Shown: piece after piece, positions 59,786 through 64,000 of the stretch | How the letters are laid out: the number at the start of each line of letters is the position of its first letter | Numbering within the stretch: the stretch's first letter is position 1 | From: Brachionus manjavacas | Lineage: Eukaryota; Rotifera; Eurotatoria; Ploima; Brachionidae | Length of the DNA: 64,000 nucleotides | Direction: 5' to 3' | NCBI GenBank assembly: GCA_019054805.1 | Contig: JAHQIY010000013.1 | Location: 1,240,001-1,304,000, forward strand | Program-made: the position numbers and the translations under genes | The notes under the pieces: model-generated | The model's input: the letters and a program-made list of their open reading frames with translations, nothing else | The model's database searches: none | What the model was told of the DNA's origin: nothing

Positions 59786-62697
59786 TCATTTAGAATTAGG
59801 GACTTCTTTAATTTTCTCGCTTTCTATTTTCCTACTAGCAGCGCTATTATTAATTCCATATAGAAAATAAACAACAATACCAATCAAAAACCAAATTCCA
59901 AATCTGAGCCAAGTGTGCCATGAGAGTGCCATCATGAGGTAGGTATTAATAATAACACTTAAAAATGGAAATATAGGAACAAATGGCACCTTAAAAATTG
60001 GTTACAAATATTATTGAATAAATTTAGTATAAAATACCTTGAATGATTTGATTGAGTCATCTTGAGGCTGTTTGGATATTGCAAAGCTTATAATTGCGAG
60101 CAAGAAAAACAAAAACAATGAAGCAATTAGATGACCATAAGAATTTCTTATTTCTGTAATTAGGGATAAAATGATTGACAAAGCCACAATAACAACAGCT
60201 TAAATTAATGAGTTTACAATATTTGGAAATATAAATTAAAAAATTTTAAATTACTTGCGATTGTTGTTAAAAAATTGACTAACTTTGAAGTATCAGTAGA
60301 GCATTTATTTGTCAATGGAAAAAACATTCTTTTCATTAAAGGCTCGTTTGAATGACCAAAAATTTTTTGAAAATAATTTGATTCTATATAATTTAAAGAA
60401 TGGTCGCAATTTTCTGGAGCTCGATATCTAAAGAAAATAAATTAAAAAAATCAATTAATTGAAAATCTAAAAAATAATACAACAACAACCTTAGAATTAC
60501 AATACATAGTGCCACAACTGAATAAGCCATCAAAGTTCCTATTGACATCATATCAATCAATTGGTTTAAATCAAAAATCAGGCACAGAATTCCTGCGAAT
60601 AAACCTGAAAAAATGGCTGCGAATACTGGAGTCTTTAATTTTGGCATTACATATGATAATTGTTTAAAAATTAGACCATCTGATGCAAGTGAATAAATAA
60701 TTCTTGGCATTGGAAACATTGCTGCGTAAAGGCTAATAAAAATTCTAATTTCTTTTTAAGTGTATCTAAAATTTTAAATTACCAGGTTGTTAAACTGGCA
60801 ATCGCTCCGATAGTAACCACAATTCGGGCCCATTCAAGCCCTACATAATCAAAAGCCTGGGGAATAGGAACTTCCGAATCAATTATGTAATACGGAATCA
60901 TTAAGGTCAGTACAAAAGAAATACCACAATAGCATAGACTTACTATTAATAATGTAAGCACTATACTTAAGGGTATATTTCGCTTTGGATTTAACACTTC
61001 TTCACCTAAAATTTAACAAAATTAAAATTATTTTTTTTAGCATGAAAATTTAATAATTAAATATAAGTCTTAAAAAAAAAGAATTCTGCTTATTTTGATA
61101 CCTGTTGATGCGATGGCATCAAAGCCAATGAATGCATAAAAACATTTTGCAGCTCCTTGAATTACGCCATAAAAACCAAATGGAAAATATCCACCTTTTC
61201 CACATCGGTCTGAGGTTGCACATGTTTGATTCAAGTTATTGTGATCAATCCAAGATAAATTCGACTTTAAAATTGATATTTTTTAATTAAAATTAAAAAA
61301 AAAAAAAAAAATAAATTAAAACTTTGTACATCGGCTTTAATTTTCCAATTGGCAAAATCTGCTTTAAAAATTCCACTTGTGAATATGAATAAGGTAACTA
61401 TGATGTTCAAGAGAGTAAATAATTTGTTCAATAAAGCTGATTCTTTGACTCCAACAACCATGAAAACTTTAAAAAAAAATAAACTAGATATAAGAATAGT
61501 TTTATAATACTTTACTTGTTATTAAAATAACAAGGCTGAATGATAAAAAATCAGGGTAAGAAGCAATGCCTTCAACATTAATGGGCATCGCATTCTCAAG
61601 AGCTTTTTCAATTTTGTTACCAAACATTGCATCAATATATCTACCTAAGGCGCTGGCTCCACTCGAAACACCTTTAATTGTTTATATCTTCACTTTTCAT
61701 TTTTTTATTAACTATTAATATTACCTATCACATATTCTAAGATCAAATCCCAGCCTAATATAAAAGCGATAAATTCACCAATTGTTACATAAATATAAAC
61801 ATAAGCTGATCCGCTTCTTGGAACTCGAGCTCCAAACTCGGCTTTTAGAGTATTATTTTTCACAAAAATATTCTTCATAAACATGAAAAAAAATTACCAT
61901 AGCAAATCCCTTGAGATAATAATTAATAAATTAAAATAAATACTATGATTATTATATACATTTACAGTCTTTATTTAATTATATCACCTTCAAAGTATCG
62001 CGTATTTAATATATTTCCTTTATAACTTATTGAATTTTTTTTCATTTAAAATAAAGATCTATTAATTTTTTTTAAAATTCGATGCATATGAAAATTACTA
62101 AATGCTGAAAAAAAAAATTTATTTTGCAGAAAATTAATATCAAATTAAATCTCATTATTCAAGCTTAAAACATTTTGTTCGTGATTAGCAGACTTGAAAA
62201 ATTTGTACAATATTAACAATATTTGCTGCATTTAAAGATCTTGATTTTAACTTTGAAAAAAAAAAAGTTGGCATTTTTTTTGATCCTTTTTTAATTTAAT
62301 TAGTTTGTAGCTAATATTTATTACTTAAAAAATATTTCATAAATTAGAAAACTTTTGGTTCAAAATTATTATATTTGTTTTTTTTTAATGAGTGATATAA
62401 TTAAAGAAGAATGTATTAGAAATTTTACCAGCAATAAAGGTAGCTAATCCGGCAATTATAAAGGAAATAACGATCGACGGCCCTGAATATTTGGCAATTA
62501 CTTCACCAGCCAAAACATAAATTCCATTTCCCAAAGTACAGGAAATTCCTATCAAAATAATACTTAAGGATTTTTAATTCAATGTAAAAATTACCCAGTG
62601 CTGTGATATCTAGGAGACTCAAAACTCGTGAAAGATTGGTTTGAAGTATATTTTGGGCATTGTATTTTTTTTTCCTAGTGAGAAAATTCCAGTTCAT
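59786..62697 (-). CDS. SLC7A: Cationic amino acid transporter, SLC7A1-4 family
   Basis: A plasma-membrane carrier of the CAT branch (SLC7A1-4), which moves arginine, lysine and ornithine. Minus-strand exons: 62697-62595, 62548-62429, 61909-61898, 61841-61725, 61671-61516, 61466-61330, 61264-61102, 61005-60783, 60732-60490, 60427-60255, 60198-60039, 59989-59786; phases close to about 603 aa. Family landmarks in order: [71 protein letters not shown] followed by [25 protein letters not shown] and [16 protein letters not shown]. The end is [20 protein letters not shown], then [11 protein letters not shown]. About 14 hydrophobic segments are expected for CATs and fit what is visible. The third exon is only 12 nt. 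Most introns are 40-80 nt; the one before the microexon is about 520 nt. Which of CAT1-4 it matches cannot be settled here. AATAAA on the minus strand is near 59743. Confidence 0.92.
61898..61909 (-). other. SLC7A: 12-nt microexon of the SLC7A gene
   Basis: The upstream exon ends in phase 1 (..FIAG|GTAAAA) and the downstream exon starts CC-GAG-TTT. Neither exon supplies the family's CYAEF sequence. A 12-base segment, GGATTTGCTATG, preceded by CTCAAG and followed by GTAATT, restores [12 protein letters not shown] exactly in phase. The 56-nt intron after it is of normal size. A 12-nt exon is unusual, but phase, splice signals and protein match all agree. Confidence 0.8.
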
Positions 62698-64000
62698 TAT
62701 TTGAAATTAACTAGTTCAAGATAGTGTTTCTATTAAAAAAAATTTAGACATCAAACTATATAATAAATACAATTACCTTTGAAGACTCGCTGACATTTAT
62801 CTACTATTTAAAAACTAAGCTAATAAATGCTAAAAACTTTAGATATAACTGATCGTCAAGATATTTTTTAATTTTCTAAATAATAAAAGGTTTTTCTAGA
62901 ATTTAAAATAATTCATATATACTATATTTTTTGTCATAAATTAGAAATATATTGAATCTAAGAGCCTTTTAAATTATCTTTATTTTATAAATAAAGATAA
63001 TTTAATCATAAAATAAATAGACAAGTTATTTTTTGCTTATTTGTAATTTTGTTTAATTTAAAAGTAAAAATAAATTTTGAAAATTATTTTTTTTGATATT
63101 TACTTTAGGAAAATTAAATAAAAATCGTGAATTTTTTTTTTGAAGCTTTAATGTTCCAATACTTTTAAAAATAATAATTCTTAATTAGTTTACGAAAAAA
63201 ATCGACTATGATTTTAAATTTTCTCCTTTCACAAGTAGATTTCTTTTTAAAAAAATTATGTATTCTAATCCGACTTGAGTAACTTTCATTACACAAAACA
63301 TCATTAGACTTTGAAGCTGAAAATTCAACCATGCAGCGGTACAAACTTGTCTTTGGCAAGATAAATAGAAGATTTTTTGTCAAAAAGAAGAAACTAAGAG
63401 TTATCAATTAAAAAATTTAATTATAAAATCGGAAGCTAAATTTTGTAACACGCTTAAAAAAATCCAAACAAGTCTTATAAAAATCAAAGTCAAAACTTGA
63501 ATTTTTTTTTAAAGAAATATTTTTTTTAAATAAATTAAAATGACTTTTTGAATAAGAAATGATTGCAGCAAATACTGAATACAAAAAGTATTATATGAAA
63601 AAACATCATAAAATCAAAAAATTAAAAAAAAAAAGACACAAAGAATTCATTTTTTTGAATAAATTTTGAAAATTTTTTCTATTATTAAAAATTTTCTAAT
63701 GTTTAAAAAATCATACAAAGTGGTCATTGACAAAAGATCACTAAATAATAATCAATTTGAAAATTTGATTTTAATTATGTTGGTATAAGAGAAAATTTTT
63801 TTAAAACTATACAAAAAAAATAAGACTTTTTTACTTTTTTTTTACGATTTTTACAATCAATCATTCTAGAAAAATTGTTAATTGCTAATTTTCTTAGGTT
63901 TTTTTTAAAAATCATCAAAGTTTTTGACGTTTTCGTTTTTACAACGTTAAATATTGAAATTTTATTTTACTTTACTTGAAATATGGTAAATTTATGATAT
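62698..64000. other. Upstream region of the SLC7A gene; no gene seen
   Basis: The last 1.3 kb is AT-rich. It should contain the promoter of the minus-strand SLC7A gene, but no motif could be assigned. A minus-strand open stretch at 63165-63407 was considered and not accepted. Confidence 0.5.

Noticed and set aside
63165-63407. Minus-strand 80-codon frame upstream of SLC7A
   Set aside because: No recognisable domain, no in-phase link to the transporter, and composition close to background.

Overview
This is a eukaryotic, strongly AT-rich window with the gene style of a small-genome ciliated animal. Most introns are only 50-60 nt, with GT/AG ends and T-rich acceptors. The gene set is metazoan: an axonemal outer-arm dynein heavy chain, CFAP74, SIRT1, GRB2, SMNDC1 and a cationic amino acid transporter. 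The AT content, tiny introns and dense small transposons would fit a rotifer (for example a monogonont), but that placement is inference; no organism-diagnostic sequence is visible.

Layout. 1-2126: upstream intron of the dynein gene, with LINE debris. 2127-17308 (+): DNAH5/DNAH8-type dynein heavy chain from the linker to its stop, eight constitutive exons plus one apparent duplicated cassette exon (8247-8372). 17621-20390 (-): decayed LINE interrupted by a 1.1-kb Tc1-type palindrome. 20674-24500: relics of a MULE transposon, a tRNA-derived SINE and a GC-rich patch. 25043-25993 (+): SMNDC1/SPF30. 25994-31083: repeat-rich spacer with foldback elements, a Tc1/mariner transposase relic, a LINE 3' end and a 430-bp palindrome. 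31084-41020 (+): complete CFAP74, 26 exons, about 1,667 aa. 41021-45861: LINE remnant, foldback elements and a partial duplicate of CFAP74 exon 25. 45862-47853 (+): SIRT1. 48310-49457: Tc1-type element with long inverted ends and a transposase C-terminus. 49458-53700: spacer with simple repeats. 53704-54558 (-): unidentified coiled-coil gene, divergent from 55383-56094 (+): GRB2. 56640-59400: LINE end, hAT-like foldback elements and a piggyBac transposase scrap. 59786-62697 (-): SLC7A cationic amino acid transporter in 12 exons, one of them 12 nt long. 62698-64000: no gene seen.

The genes do not form a single pathway. Two (dynein heavy chain, CFAP74) belong to the motile axoneme, two (SIRT1, SMNDC1) are nuclear, and two (GRB2, SLC7A) act in signalling and transport at the plasma membrane. 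The most interesting signals are the in-phase duplicated dynein exon, the family of large TACGTA-rich palindromes with TA target duplications, the duplicated CFAP74 exon, and the 12-nt microexon. Exon boundaries were derived by hand from splice signals, reading-phase agreement and remembered family sequences; single-base errors are possible.
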